From Amoebophrya sp. A120 (Eukaryota; Sar; Dinophyceae; Syndiniales; Amoebophryaceae), in assembly GCA_905178155.1 (NCBI GenBank), contig CAJINV010000004.1, forward strand, positions 9,462,625 to 9,526,624: DNA of 64,000 bases, read 5' to 3'. The notes under the pieces are model-generated. The model saw only the letters and a program-made list of their open reading frames with translations. It was not told the DNA's origin and did no database searches. Both the position numbers and the translations under genes were made by a program. The stretch's first letter is position 1, and every line of letters begins with the position of its first letter. Below are positions 27,201 to 36,250 of this stretch, in pieces.

Positions 27201-30200
27201 CTACGTCCTCCCGGCGCCGGCACGCTAGTTCTGGACACGGTTCACGATGCTGCTGCGGTTATTGAGGAGAAAGTGAAGGTCTGGATGGAACAGGCCGAGG
27301 AAAGGCTGTTGCGAGTCGTGCAGCTCGTCACGGTAAAGGACCCGGGGCGTGAAGATCAAGATGCATCGGCACGAGCTGGTGCGGCTAGCGGGAGTGGGAG
27401 TGCCGCTGCTTCCAACAAACCCTTCATGTCGGCAGACAGTGTTTTGAACCTGGTTGGCGGTGGTGTTGGAATATTAAACCAGCAAGACGAAAGGACCTCA
27501 TCTGCCACCACTTCTCTCTTTGACAGTTTCCATGCGCAAATGGAGGCCAGGGATAGTGCCCGGCAGGAAGAAAAAGAAGATGAAAATAAAACAGAGGCGA
27601 TGAACATCAAAACCAACGCCAGGCTACTTCCAAGCAAAATGAATCTCGACGAAGCGAAAGTTTTGCAGCTCCTCGAGCACCACAAACAAGAGGAGAAAAA
27701 GCTGCTACAATTATTGGAGTCCCACGTGGCGTATCCTGTGCAAAAGTATCGTACTCGTATAAATGCAGGTCTTGTTGCATGACAGATCTGCTTTTTTAGC
27801 TTGTTCTGCATGACAAATTTCATTTTTCCTTTACAAAAAATTTGTCATGCGTTTTGTACTTCTAGTGCGATGCTTTTGCAATGCATATGGCGCCATTGAA
27901 AAAAGAGGCGAAGCGGGTGGTTTTAGTGGAGGGTCGGATGGTATATCACAAGAAAAAGGGTTAACGTTAACGGAATTTGTGATGCAGTGATGCATCAGAA
28001 AAGGTGCGCAAGTTTGTATTGCGTAGCATGCATGGAAGGCGAAACTTGTAATGCATGACTGCCATCTGTGAAAAAGAAAACCGTTAACGTTAACACTCTT
28101 TTGTTTGATATGGTAGATTTGGAAGACAGAATCGCTTATTTAGAGGCGGTGAACAGCGGGAGAGATGTTGACACCAGAGAGGATGTTGTTGTTGGGATGA
28201 AAACAGCTGCAGGAACCAGTTCTAAGAATTATCAGCCCGCGTCTGCAGAATTCGCAAATGACCCGCCCGGAGCTTCTTCTGCTACCACTGGAGATCATGA
28301 GGACAAAAGAAGTTCCTCTCGACTGCTTTCCAGCCTGCGAACCGAGATGGCCGAGTTAGAGGCGAGACTGTTGGAAGAGATCGGAAAAAAAGCTTCTCCC
28401 GCTGCTCTGGAGCAACTGGAGACTCGACTCGCCTTGGCAGGAGCAACAAGTGCAGCTGGCCAGAAAATTTCTTCAACAACCCGGGGTGGCGCTGGTGGTG
28501 CAGCCAGCAGTAGAACAGGGTCTGCCACGATAATTGATGACGAGGCTGCTGCCACTAGTTCTTCCGACACCATCAACAAGCAGTCACCGCAGCAGCTGAA
28601 AACCCTAGAAGAGAGGATCGTGAAGGCTCTGGAAGCTTTGCACAAAACGCTGCTGGAACGTGCGGACCGGGACCGCGAAAATTCGAAGAAGCAGCTGCAG
28701 GTGGTCAAATCGCAGATGGAGGAGGTACTAGACACGCAAGCAGTTTTAGGCCGAGGGGCGGCGAGTTTGCAGAAACAACTGCAGGCTTTTGAAGCAGTCG
28801 TTTACAACCGGTGGTCGCAAATTCCGGAAAAGATTTTGGATGGCGAAGTTGATGAAGCAGTAGAAAACAAGAACTACGACCGCGGCCCGATAAAGAACAG
28901 GGCCTCGGCCAGCGAGGACCCTTCTTCCGCTAGTACAACAACTGTCCAAGCGGCTCAGGCCAACGCGATTCAAACGCGAATGATAACGATGGAGAAGGTT
29001 TTGCAGGACAGCATGCGAGACGGACTTAGCAAATCGGAAACCCGCATCTGCAGTGAGGTTCTTCCGTCTCAAATCGACCAGATGCGAACACAATTGACAC
29101 AGCAGCTCGCGAGAGTTCTGAACGACGTGCTGACGGTGACTTTAGCCGCCGGGGCGGGAGGTGCAGCTGGTTCACAACAACATCAAGGAGCTAGTAGCAG
29201 TGGTGTGCCGCCACAGCAAGTGCAAGGGCATCAAGAGCCTTATGGACGAGGCGGACCTCTTGATGCCACAAGCGAGACGCCAACAGTTGCACCGCCGCTG
29301 TCAACTTCTCCCGCGCGTCGCCGGACAACAAAGAGGGCCACGGTTCACGTCGACCCGGCTGGCGAGTTAGTCGCGAGGTTTAGCTCAATCTATGACCCGG
29401 AGCCGTCCGCGCCGCCCTTTGAGTTCACGCACTTGATGGACGCGTTGCCGAATTCCCTGGCCCTACAGAGCTTGATTGAACAACGTGTCGCGACTTATTT
29501 CCAGCAATTGACGCCGCAGTTGATTTCTGACGAGGTGAAGAAAAGCGAGGGATTGGGTGAACTTGTGGATAAGAGGGTGCGGGATGTGTTGGTGGGAGAA
29601 AATTTGATCGCAGGAGCGCCACGCGGATCCACAACTGCTAGTAGTAATACGATGAGAATATTAGCCCCGGGAAAATTATCAGAAAGAGCGGGTAGTGGGA
29701 CCACGGTAGACATGGGCACTGCAAACTTCGGAAGTAGTGGAGTAGTTCCAGGTATCCCGGTCGCAATTCAGCAGAGCCCGCTGCAACATTCTACACGAAG
29801 ACCTACAGGACATCTTCAAGCCGACCCTGGTCTTTTGCCGGGTCCAGAGGAGGTACAACAACGCGATCAAGATGTCCTCGACCGCAACACCCTCTTGACA
29901 ACCTCCGCTTCACACGACCAGCTCCTCCAAGCGAAAATCGACGACAAGCTCGAAGAATTCGCCTCTGAGCGCATTCCAGCGATCATCACGGAGCATTTGC
30001 GCGTTTTGGCCCACGGCGTGGATAAACGATTGGATGAAATCCACTCCGCGATAGAAGGTATCGAGAAAGACCTTGAAACAAACAAGAAGGAGCTGTCGGC
30101 ACATTCCACGACCACCGCACTTATCGCGGAGAGCCACAAGGAGAAAAAAACGCTTGCCGATCACCACGGGAAGATCATGGAAAATCTGCACCAGAAGCAC

Positions 30201-31889
30201 GAGGTTCATAGCAACAAAGTTGGGGAACTAGGAAAGAGTTTGGAGAATTTGTTGGACAAAACAAGCGCTTTGGAAACCGGTAGAGGGCTGCTGAAGGCAG
30301 ATTTGGAGCAGTTAAGGCAGGAGTTTTTGGGGCTGCTGAAGGTGGTCGAGTGGTTGAAGAAGAACTACGCAAATAGTAATCAGGAAGCCAGGAGTGCAGC
30401 AAGCAGAGCTGCAAGTGGTCGAACCACAGGACATCAGGCTGCTGGTGCAGGGGCAATAATTCAAGACCAGATCCAGCGGAGGAATGAGGATGTTCAACTT
30501 CCACAGGAGAAAGCCGAACCGAAAACTCAACAAGAAAATGACGACGGACACAATCAAAATGGAAAAGACAGCGCAAGAAACGCCAGCAGCGATAGTTCCG
30601 CGCACAACGTAAACGCACCAAGGACGAGCTCCATCGGCCAGAAGAAGGAGAATTCGAAGGAGAGCAATCCGAGGACCGGACCAAAGGAGCAGCTCGACAC
30701 GCCAGTGAACTCTCGGACAACCACCGCGATCAAGGATGTGAATCTTGAGAACAAAACTACAGCAACAGCAGGGAACAATAAACATGGTACTTCTTCGAGC
30801 GGGGAGAAAAAAACAAACCTTGATGAGAAAATCCGTTTCACCGAGCAACTTTTGGACCAATCTGTGCAGTCTGGGAACAACGAACTTCTCCTAGACAAGA
30901 CCGGCGTCGCAGGAGACACAGTGCCAGCAGGCCGAGGATCTGCTGCGGAGACAGTGCGATTGAGTTTGGAAGACGACATAGCAGGAGCGACTTCATCCCA
31001 GATTCAACACAGTCACAGTTCTTCGGGAAGTACTAGAGCGTCACAACCTGCAAGAACTACAGAGCCGAACCTCCAACCAAATCCAAACCGAGCATCCGAC
31101 AAGAACTTCCGCCAGCGCCACTTCTGGGAAGTGTTAACCCCGGATTCATCACTGCACGAAAACGCGATCAGCTGGGCAAAGGAGCAGTTCCCTGTCGGGT
31201 CGCACCACTTCATCGCCTCTTCTAGCATCGACAAAACTTTGCAACCACTGTTGAAACGAACCACCGCCGTCGGGACGGAAATGCTGGTCGAGCGGGATAG
31301 GAACAATATTCACGACGGGAACAGACAGAGGGTGTTGGCCGCCATGTTGCGAGATGTTGACGCGAATAATCTTGAAGTGGACCACCCGCAGATGAAAAAT
31401 TCCGCTGAAGCTCCTCCTGCAGAAGTGGAACCAGCAGCCAGGCGGGAGTCCGACTTTTACTTCTACCCAGAACTGCCGTCAAGTGATGTGAACCAGAACG
31501 GATCAGAACAACATGATTCGAGCCGTGAGAAGATGAACTTCTATCCGCCCCGGCGCCATCCTTTGTCGCAGACCACAACGACCGATGCAGCGCTCGCCCG
31601 GGCCGCGGCGATTCTGGATGCCACGGCACCTCAGTGCAGTGTGGACGAGGTCGTGGATAGGGGCACGTCCGAAAGTACTAAAGTAGACCGCGTCGGAACC
31701 TACTACCGGGTGAAGGATTTGGAGCGGAGCCCAAGGAATTTGAACTCTGATTCCGTTTTTATTAATACACCGAGTGTTGCAAAAATCCAGGAATCCATGG
31801 TGCCTGGCGGGCGGGAAAAAACAGTAGCACGACACGACCGTTCGCGGTCGAAAAGCAAGCGAAAGCGGTTTTTTTCGGAAGAGGGATAA
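12227..31889 (+). CDS. Giant coiled-coil protein, about 5,283 residues in 19 exons
   Basis: Exons: 12227-12979, 13133-13188, 13368-13435, 13659-13805, 14068-14771, 14868-15054, 15313-15569, 15840-15891, 16054-16798, 16960-16994, 17324-17401, 17731-18189, 18342-19453, 19616-24765, 25024-25074, 25315-26182, 26427-27731, 27893-27943, 28116-31889. They total 15,852 nt, exactly 5,284 codons. Fifteen introns are introners; three (13436-13658, 14772-14867, 15055-15312) are GT-AG. The protein is mostly long heptad-like segments rich in K, E, Q, L and A, broken by Ser/Gly/Thr-rich linkers. Thr-Ser-Pro-Arg-Gly repeats occur near residues 880-915 and 1660-1755. Duplicated helices (LQEK.DEKI..IE.K and SSIRDLQERQ) occur near residue 3150-3260. 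A basic tail (RSRSKSKRKRF) ends it. No membrane segment or motor domain is seen. A cytoskeletal, centrosomal or scaffold role is plausible but not shown. Start: first in-frame ATG. Confidence 0.85.
12980..13127. mobile_element. Introner element, family C (C1)
   Basis: 148 bp. The right end (GATGCTTTTGCACAGCATA) is typical; the left end (TACGAACCGCAGAAGTATCG) has diverged in its first 12 bases. Exact duplication AGAAC. Excision joins ..NEEN to VFEQKITAEV in frame. Confidence 0.85.
13189..13362. mobile_element. Introner element, family C (C2), displaced right border
   Basis: Left end TATCAACTGCAAAAGTGTCG. The matching inverted repeat ends near 13340 (TTTTGCAATGCATG), but the duplication GAAAG is found 21-23 bp further on, after AAGCAATTTCAG. 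Joining at GAAAG gives IESRKKQEVELLEF in frame. The intron may now use an ordinary CAG acceptor. Confidence 0.75.
13436..13658 (+). other. GT-AG spliceosomal intron in the giant coiled-coil gene
   Basis: 223 bp. Donor AAAG/GTATTT, acceptor CATAACAG/CC. It joins EMEMK to ATPMPDKKLSE in frame. No terminal inverted repeats or duplication, so it is a conventional intron beside the introners. Confidence 0.8.
13806..14062. mobile_element. Introner element, family A (A3)
   Basis: 257 bp. Ends TATGCATTGCAAATATGTCT and ACACTTTTGCACTTGATA. Exact duplication GCAAG. Excision joins DDRLQ to DLADALVKRAND in frame. Confidence 0.93.
14772..14867 (+). other. GT-AG intron in the giant coiled-coil gene
   Basis: 96 bp. 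Donor GGT/GTACTTAAG, acceptor after a pyrimidine-rich tract ending GTTCCGTAG. Joins STVLMG to STVVNNLIRDG in frame. Without it the frame stops at 14783. Confidence 0.7.
15055..15312 (+). other. GT-AG intron in the giant coiled-coil gene
   Basis: 258 bp. Donor GAGG/GTATGC, acceptor CTCGCAG/GTTCC. Joins NVLREG to SAQPQQATN in frame. Another acceptor is possible inside the same stretch (TCGTGCAG before 15189), so the border is tentative. Confidence 0.6.
15570..15834. mobile_element. Introner element, family A (A4)
   Basis: 265 bp. Left TATGCATTGCAAATATGTCT, right end degraded (TTTTTGCAATCCAAA). Exact duplication AAGTA. Excision joins VVQEV to VHTTIAIIEPV in frame. Confidence 0.9.
15892..16048. 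mobile_element. Introner element, family C (C3)
   Basis: 157 bp. Left TATGAAATGCAAAAGCATCG, right AGTTCTGCAATGCATA. Exact duplication CGAAA. Excision joins RKELE to RQESKLRRTLQ in frame. It lies 52 nt after A4. Confidence 0.92.
16799..16954. mobile_element. Introner element, family C (C4)
   Basis: 156 bp. Left TATGCATTGCAAAAGTATCG, right CGATGCTTTTGCATTGCATA. Exact duplication GAGGA. Excision joins TTLED to VQNRNMTEEEG in frame. Confidence 0.93.
16995..17318. mobile_element. Introner element, family B (B2)
   Basis: 324 bp. Left TATCGTAAAGAAAAATCCCC, right GGGGATTTTTCCTCTTGATA. Exact duplication AGGAG. It follows C4 after only 35 nt of exon. Excision joins TEEEG to VKIWQEEAQNV in frame. Confidence 0.93.
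17402..17725. mobile_element. Introner element, family B (B3)
   Basis: 324 bp. Left TATCAAAATGAAAAATCCCC, right GGGGGATTTTTG with end CCTTTTGATA. Duplication ACCAC/ACCAA (4 of 5). Excision joins FLTERP to QIQAYVDAEIA in frame. Same length as B2 and B4, suggesting recent spread. Confidence 0.9.
18190..18336. mobile_element. Introner element, family C (C5)
   Basis: 147 bp. Left TATGCAGTGCAAAAGTATCG, right GATACTTTTGCACAGGATA. Exact duplication TCGGA. Excision joins QAKFR to TLDSDNKLGEV in frame. Confidence 0.93.
19454..19610. mobile_element. Introner element, family C (C6)
   Basis: 157 bp. Left TATCCTGTGCAAAAGTATCG, right CGATACTTTTGCAGTTCATA. Exact duplication AGGCG. Excision joins SQRLEA to TVADIREQFLS in frame. 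Confidence 0.94.
24766..25018. mobile_element. Introner element, family A (A5)
   Basis: 253 bp. Left TATCAAATGCAAAAATGTCT, right ACATTTTTGCAGTTGATA. Exact duplication CCGCA. Excision joins STIGP to QEAQQIKLELS in frame. Confidence 0.95.
25075..25309. mobile_element. Introner element, family D (D2)
   Basis: 235 bp. Left TATGGCGTTCTCAACTGTTA, right TGTTTGAGAACGCCATA. Exact duplication AAGGT. Excision joins SQEVETK to VKKKLDRRFDD in frame. It lies 51 nt after A5. Confidence 0.93.
26183..26421. mobile_element. Introner element, family D (D3)
   Basis: 239 bp. Left TATGGGACTCTCAAACGTCA, right ACGTTTGAGAGCGCCATA. Exact duplication CGATC. Excision joins KTQALGTI to KDEVAAEVSRS in frame. Confidence 0.94.
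27732..27887. mobile_element. Introner element, family C (C7)
   Basis: 156 bp. Left TATCCTGTGCAAAAGTATCG, right GATGCTTTTGCAATGCATA. Exact duplication TGGCG. Excision joins LESHVA to PLKKEAKRVV in frame. Confidence 0.94.
27944..28110. mobile_element. Introner element, family E (E1)
   Basis: 167 bp, the only copy of its family here. The subterminal repeats contain the self-complementary GTTAACGTTAAC. Ends TATCACAAG and TTTTGTTTGATA. Exact duplication TGGTA. Excision joins VEGRMV to DLEDRIAYLEA in frame. It lies 51 nt after C7. Confidence 0.88.
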
Positions 31890-32927
31890 GGACCTGCCGT
31901 CGACGTGGATTTTTAGTCCCTCAAAAGATATGTTTGTTTTTTCAACGATACGAGTCTTTGTAGAATCTTTCACACCAGCAACGAAATGGTAATGGAAATC
32001 CAATGGAGTAGATTGTAGAATCTTTCACACGGTGAAATCAGAGCGTTCTTCTTGAGTTTAGAACTTCTTTAAACCTTTATCATAAAGAAGCAGGTCACAC
32101 CCTTCTATCACTTGTAAAATGATCAACTCATCATCGAGAGGATATCGCAACAGTCACTGCAGATGCTTTAATCAGTCCTCGATTTGCAGCGGTTTCGCAG
32201 CCAACTGTCGTTGTGAAGATGGCAAGACAAATTCCAAGAAAGTGAACGGGCGCAATCATCTGAAAAAGAAAATGAGAATATCAAAACAAAAAATCTGACG
32301 AGCACACAAAATTTTACAACTATGTGTTGCCTGGGCTTGCAGTATTTGATTGCTTCTTTGACTTTGACCCTGTACCTACTTAGCTCATCGAACGCCCTTT
32401 GGTTGTTTTAGAAATACGTCGTGCAGGCGAAACCAGCTGCGATCTTGATCTCTTGAAATTCCCTGTTTGTTGAAGCATATTAAAGGCACGCCTGACCGGA
32501 AGATTTTTGCTTTCTGCAATATAAAGATCGTGCTTTTTTCAGCCGGAAATTTTGGCTTGTATCAAAAAATAGACGCTCAAGAGATCTGGAAAAACCGGAT
32601 CTGCCGTTGGTAGTTTTTGATACAAAGTCCTCACCTCCAACTCCATGTACCAAAATGGCTCTTTCACTTCCTGTTCACTTATTTTGCATCGAACAAAAAA
32701 TAGTCCTGTTGCAGGAACGGCCGCATCGATCTACACTAAAGCATAAGGAGCAATACCGTATTTGAAATAATCTCAAGCTTCATTTATTTGACGACATAGA
32801 GTTAGACGTAGCAAATTTCTCTGAATCACTCCCTTGATATTATAACGCATCCTTCGAAGAAGCTACTAGAGTGTCTTCTTCTTCTTCTGGCTCTTACACA
32901 ACTTGTTATTCAAAGCACACCCCAAAA
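31890..32927. other. Intergenic region before the U2AF gene
   Basis: About 1 kb without a supported gene. An 18-bp direct repeat (TTGTAGAATCTTTCACAC) lies at 31958-31975 and 32013-32030. A foldback hairpin lies at 32557-32626. I found no snRNA or tRNA in it, though a short RNA gene could be missed by eye. Confidence 0.5.
32557..32626. repeat. Small imperfect hairpin / foldback
   Basis: Outer arms TTGTATCAAAAA and TTTTTGATACAA are perfectly complementary over 12 bp. An inner stem AGATCTGG/CCGGATCT surrounds AAAAA. The outer arms resemble the TATCAAA...TTTGATA ends of introners, but no 5-bp duplication is evident. It could be a degraded element or a structural RNA or terminator. Confidence 0.5.
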
Positions 32928-35783
32928 ATGGGCCGCAGTCGCAGCAGAGACCGTGGTCGCGACCGAGATCGCGACAGGGAGCGGCGCGGTAGAAAAGAGG
33001 AGGAGGACAAGCCGAAAGAAAAGAAGAAGCGGTCGCGCAGCGAAAGTAGTGCGGAACGAAGTAGGGAACGGGAAAAACGACGAAGAAGGCAGCAGAGGGA
33101 ATTTATGCAGAAACACGGCGGGGGAAAGGGCCGAGGGAAAAATGAGGATAGAGGAGGCAGCGGCGGTGGCGGTGGGGGCGGTACCGGTGGTGCTGATTTT
33201 GCTTGATGTTATTTACAACTTATTTTGCATGTGATGCTGAATGAGCCTGACCCTGATCGATCCTGATGCAGATCAGATGCTCACCTCCATGTTCTACATG
33301 AGACGCACGAGCGCGTCGTGTATAATTTACCGCCCTCACGTACTAGAGGGTTTTTCTATTTTTTTCTACCTCTACTTGGTGAAGCTAAAGTCAACACAAA
33401 TTAATAACAACAGCCGGCGCCGGCAGTCAGCAGTCTCGACAAGGCATGTTTTTATCCAAGAAAAAAACATGGTAGTTGTAACTTTTTTGGAGGAACAGCA
33501 TTACAAATTTGTCTGGCATGACAGCAAAAACCTGTCATGCGCAGATAGTACGTGAAAACGCCCTTTAATGGACCCTACGACGCATGCCAAGCATGACAGA
33601 CGCAATCATCTTGCATGTTGCGCATCACAAATTTACATCAACAGCGTTTTTTTCTTGGATAATTTTGGGACGGTTTTCAGTGGATCCCCTCGGATATCAA
33701 ATGCAAAAATGTCTGGGTCTGGAAGGATTCGAATTTGTGATGCGAAGTCTACTAAATCATGATAAAATCTGTCATGCATGGCTAGCAAAAAGCCCCATTT
33801 CTTGTTTCCGAGACAGAAGGTTTGTCATGCGGATTAGGCATTGGGATAAGTGCTCAAAATCTGTGATCCTAGAGCTTGCATGCCAGACGATCTGGGTCAG
33901 GCAAAAACTGCATGACAGATCTCGCATTCTTCCAGACCCAGACATACTTGCAATCCATATCGGAGCAGAGCGTGAATTCCGCCGCAGTAGCGGCACAGAT
34001 GAAGTTAAAAAGGTTGTACATCGGCAACGTCCCGCCAGGCGTCAGCGAGGACATGTTTAAACAGCAGTTGATTGACAAATTGCGGGAAACCGAAATCATA
34101 ACCGCGGACCGGGACAGCTCCAGCTTGGAATTGCTTATCTGGTATAGATTTAGTACTGATTTTTGCTTATTTACAACTTTTAGCGAGTTGTGTTCATCTT
34201 TTGTGATGCGAACGCGAGAAAGGAAAAGCACGATTTGATAAAGATTTATTTGTTGTGCATGAAAATGAGCTCGACTCCTCCACGAAAAAATTATCAGGAT
34301 GCACCCGGATCAAGGCTACGGTTTTGTTCAATTGGAAAACGTCGAGATGGCCGAGAAAGTTTTGGTTCGACTCGATGGTATGCTGGTGAACGGCTTTCCG
34401 GTACAATTCAAGCGACCGAACGACGCTGCCGTGGCGGCGAAAAACATTCCGGGGGTCAATACAGGTACATTGTTACTTCTTTTTACCCTTAATACAAACG
34501 GGCAAATTTCATATCTTCATTTTCTATGTAATTTGAATTTGTTCATGTGCTTCGCGGCCCATGTTGAAGATTATAATCTTTCCGGACCTGCCTAAAAAAA
34601 CTATCCCAGGTCCGCTCGCCATCGCCGCGCCGCCCGTCTGCACGTCGCGCGTGCTGCAGATTTCGGAAGCCTTGCGCTACGACCCATTCAAAACTGAGCA
34701 GGACGAATATTGCAAGGAAAAATCCCCCCTCCCCATATCAAAACGAAATTTCTGATGCTGAATCTGGGTAAACAAATCAGCTCTGTATTGCAGAAAGGCA
34801 CCGCAGCCAGATCCCCAGGCTAGGTAGAGGGGCGTATGGGTCTAGTTGCTCAGCATGGCAAACAGGTCACATTTAGGGCCAACAGCATGACAAATCGCTT
34901 CCATAGTGGGGCAGAAGCTTCTGCCCTTGTCTTCTTGCAATACAAACGTGATTTGCGACCTCAAATCAGCAACGCAAATTTTCGGAAACATACCTTTTCG
35001 ATATGGGGAGGGGGGATTTTTCACTTTGATAACGAATTCGAGGAGTGCCTGGAGGACATGGTGGAGGGCTGCATATGGATTGCAAATATGTCTGGATCTG
35101 GAAGAGAAGTGGAACTTGTAATGCTGTCTGCGGATTCTAGAAATATCTGTGTTGCATGAGGAGCAAGAGGAGTCAGTTTTTGGCACGCGGAGAGGGCATT
35201 TCTCATGCGTGATTAGCATTAACAACCTCTCAACAAATCTGTCATGCTAGCACCAGCATCACAGACCTCACGGGTCATGCAAGATGTGCATGACAAGCCC
35301 CGACCCTTCCAGACCCAGACACTTTTTACAGTTGATACTGTAGCATGCACGGCAAAATGAACGCGGCGAACAACAAGATCATCCGTCCGAGTCACATGGC
35401 CGAACTGGTCAAACACGGCCTCGGGGACAGCGTCGCGGTACTATTTTGAAACAAAAATTAACCGCATTGTTATTTTTCGCACGAAGAAAAAATTGGTTGA
35501 TTTGATTGATAGATGTTGAGACGGGTTCTGCGATGCTAGTAAGGCGAACGTCAGGGACGATCATGTTTCTATGCACATGTCACAACAGTTACAGTTGTGC
35601 GAACGGAAACGATCAAAATGATATCAGGTGGGTCACGTTTTCCTCGAGTTCGTGTCCATGGGCGACGCCGCTGGGACCATGACGAAGATGCAGAACCGCA
35701 AGTACGATGGCCGCTTCTTGAAGTATCAGTCCTTCCCCGAGGACAAGTTTTACAGCGCCATCGTACCGCTTCCGGCCGCGTGA
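32928..35783 (+). CDS. U2AF2: U2AF large-subunit-like splicing factor (RS, RRM1 and UHM only)
   Basis: U2AF65 binds the polypyrimidine tract and bridges U2AF35 and SF1 at 3' splice sites. Proposed exons: 32928-33180, 33414-33452, 33667-33694, 33965-34141, 34298-34464, 34610-34707, 35037-35073, 35343-35437, 35628-35783 (1,050 nt, 349 residues). N-terminal RS-type region (MGRSRSRDRGRDRD), then Gly-rich linker. FWDGFQWIP resembles the U2AF35-binding Trp motif (YWD..P). RRM1 has RNP2 LYIGNV and RNP1 QGYGFVQL. The C-terminal UHM has EFEECLEDMVEGCSMHG, GHVFLEFVS and NRKY in place of the R-X-F loop. The middle RRM2 is absent: RRM1 runs through NIPGVNTGPL straight into the UHM. Human U2AF65 has about 475 residues. 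Exon 1's 3' end is ambiguous among GT sites at 33181-33191. It holds introners F1, A6, B4, A7 and four GT-AG introns. Confidence 0.88.
33181..33413 (+). other. GT-AG intron 1 of the U2AF-like gene
   Basis: Donor GGCG/GTACCG, though GT at 33187 and 33190 fit the same phase. Acceptor AATAACAACAG/CCGGC. It joins the Gly-rich linker to AGSQQSRQGMF in frame. Confidence 0.55.
33453..33661. mobile_element. Introner element, family F (F1)
   Basis: 209 bp. Left TATCCAAGAAAAAAACATGG, right GTTTTTTTCTTGGATA. Duplication GTTTT/ATTTT (4 of 5). Excision joins RQGMF to WDGFQWIPS, restoring the Trp motif of U2AF65. Confidence 0.9.
33695..33959. mobile_element. Introner element, family A (A6)
   Basis: 265 bp. 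Left TATCAAATGCAAAAATGTCT, right AGACATACTTGCAATCCATA. Exact duplication TCGGA. It follows F1 after a 28-nt exon. Excision joins FQWIPS to EQSVNSAAVAA in frame. Confidence 0.93.
34142..34297 (+). other. GT-AG intron inside RRM1 of the U2AF-like gene
   Basis: 156 bp. Donor ATCTG/GTATAG, acceptor AATTATCAG/GATGC. The join yields LELLIWMHPDQGYGFVQL, matching the beta2-beta3 part of RRM1. Confidence 0.85.
34465..34609 (+). other. GT-AG intron between RRM1 and UHM
   Basis: 145 bp. Donor ATACAG/GTACAT, acceptor CTATCCCAG/GTCCG. It joins IPGVNT to GPLAIAAPPV in frame. It is too short to hold a missing RRM2, so RRM2 is not hidden here. Confidence 0.85.
34708..35031. mobile_element. Introner element, family B (B4)
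   Basis: 324 bp. Left TATTGCAAGGAAAAATCCCC, right GGGGATTTTTCACTTTGATA. Exact duplication ACGAA. Excision joins KTEQDE to FEECLEDMVEG, the first UHM helix, in frame. Confidence 0.95.
35074..35337. mobile_element. Introner element, family A (A7)
   Basis: 264 bp. Left TATGGATTGCAAATATGTCT, right ACTTTTTACAGTTGATA. Duplication CTGCA/CTGTA (4 of 5). It follows B4 after 37 nt of exon. Excision joins VEGC to SMHGKMNAANN in frame. Confidence 0.92.
35438..35627 (+). other. GT-AG intron in the UHM of the U2AF-like gene
   Basis: 190 bp. Donor GTCGCG/GTACTA, acceptor TGATATCAG/GTGGG. Joins GLGDSVA to VGHVFLEFVS in frame. Confidence 0.85.
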
Positions 35784-36250
35784 AGTAGAGTGGTGCAGCC
35801 TGGAACTGCGGCTGAGGACCCACCTCCGGATGATTTGTTGATGCTGGAAAGGGTTTGCTCGCGGTCGCAATCAAAGCGAAAAAATTTGAAGTCTTGACAT
35901 TATCTCACCTACGACACCATCTCATGATCTTGAAAATGATTTTCTATTTTTGTCCCAAGAGTCGTGGCAGCTGAGCAGGAAAGCGCCATCCTCGCTGAAT
36001 GTAGATACAGATTTCAAACAAGAACATTGTCGAACGGAAGAAGGAACGAACGCGTGTCAGAGAAATGATTTCATGATGGAAGCCGCGACTGTTTTCTCGC
36101 AGAGGGCCTGCGTAGCCTGGTTGCGCTTTTGTGTTCTACAAACAAAAGTATGAGGAATCGATATTAAAACAAGGCAATGTGGCCTCCAGGAGGCTTCTTT
36201 GTCTGTTGACGAGATGCGATCCGTAGACCCTAAAGCCTAGCACGAGGATC
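35784..36250. other. 3' flank of the U2AF-like gene
   Basis: About 470 bp with no supported gene and no introner. No AATAAA-type signal stands out. Confidence 0.45.

Noticed and set aside
34465-34609. Possibility that the missing RRM2 of U2AF65 is coded here
   Set aside because: Only 145 bp, with stops in the relevant frames and GT-AG borders that restore the frame when removed.
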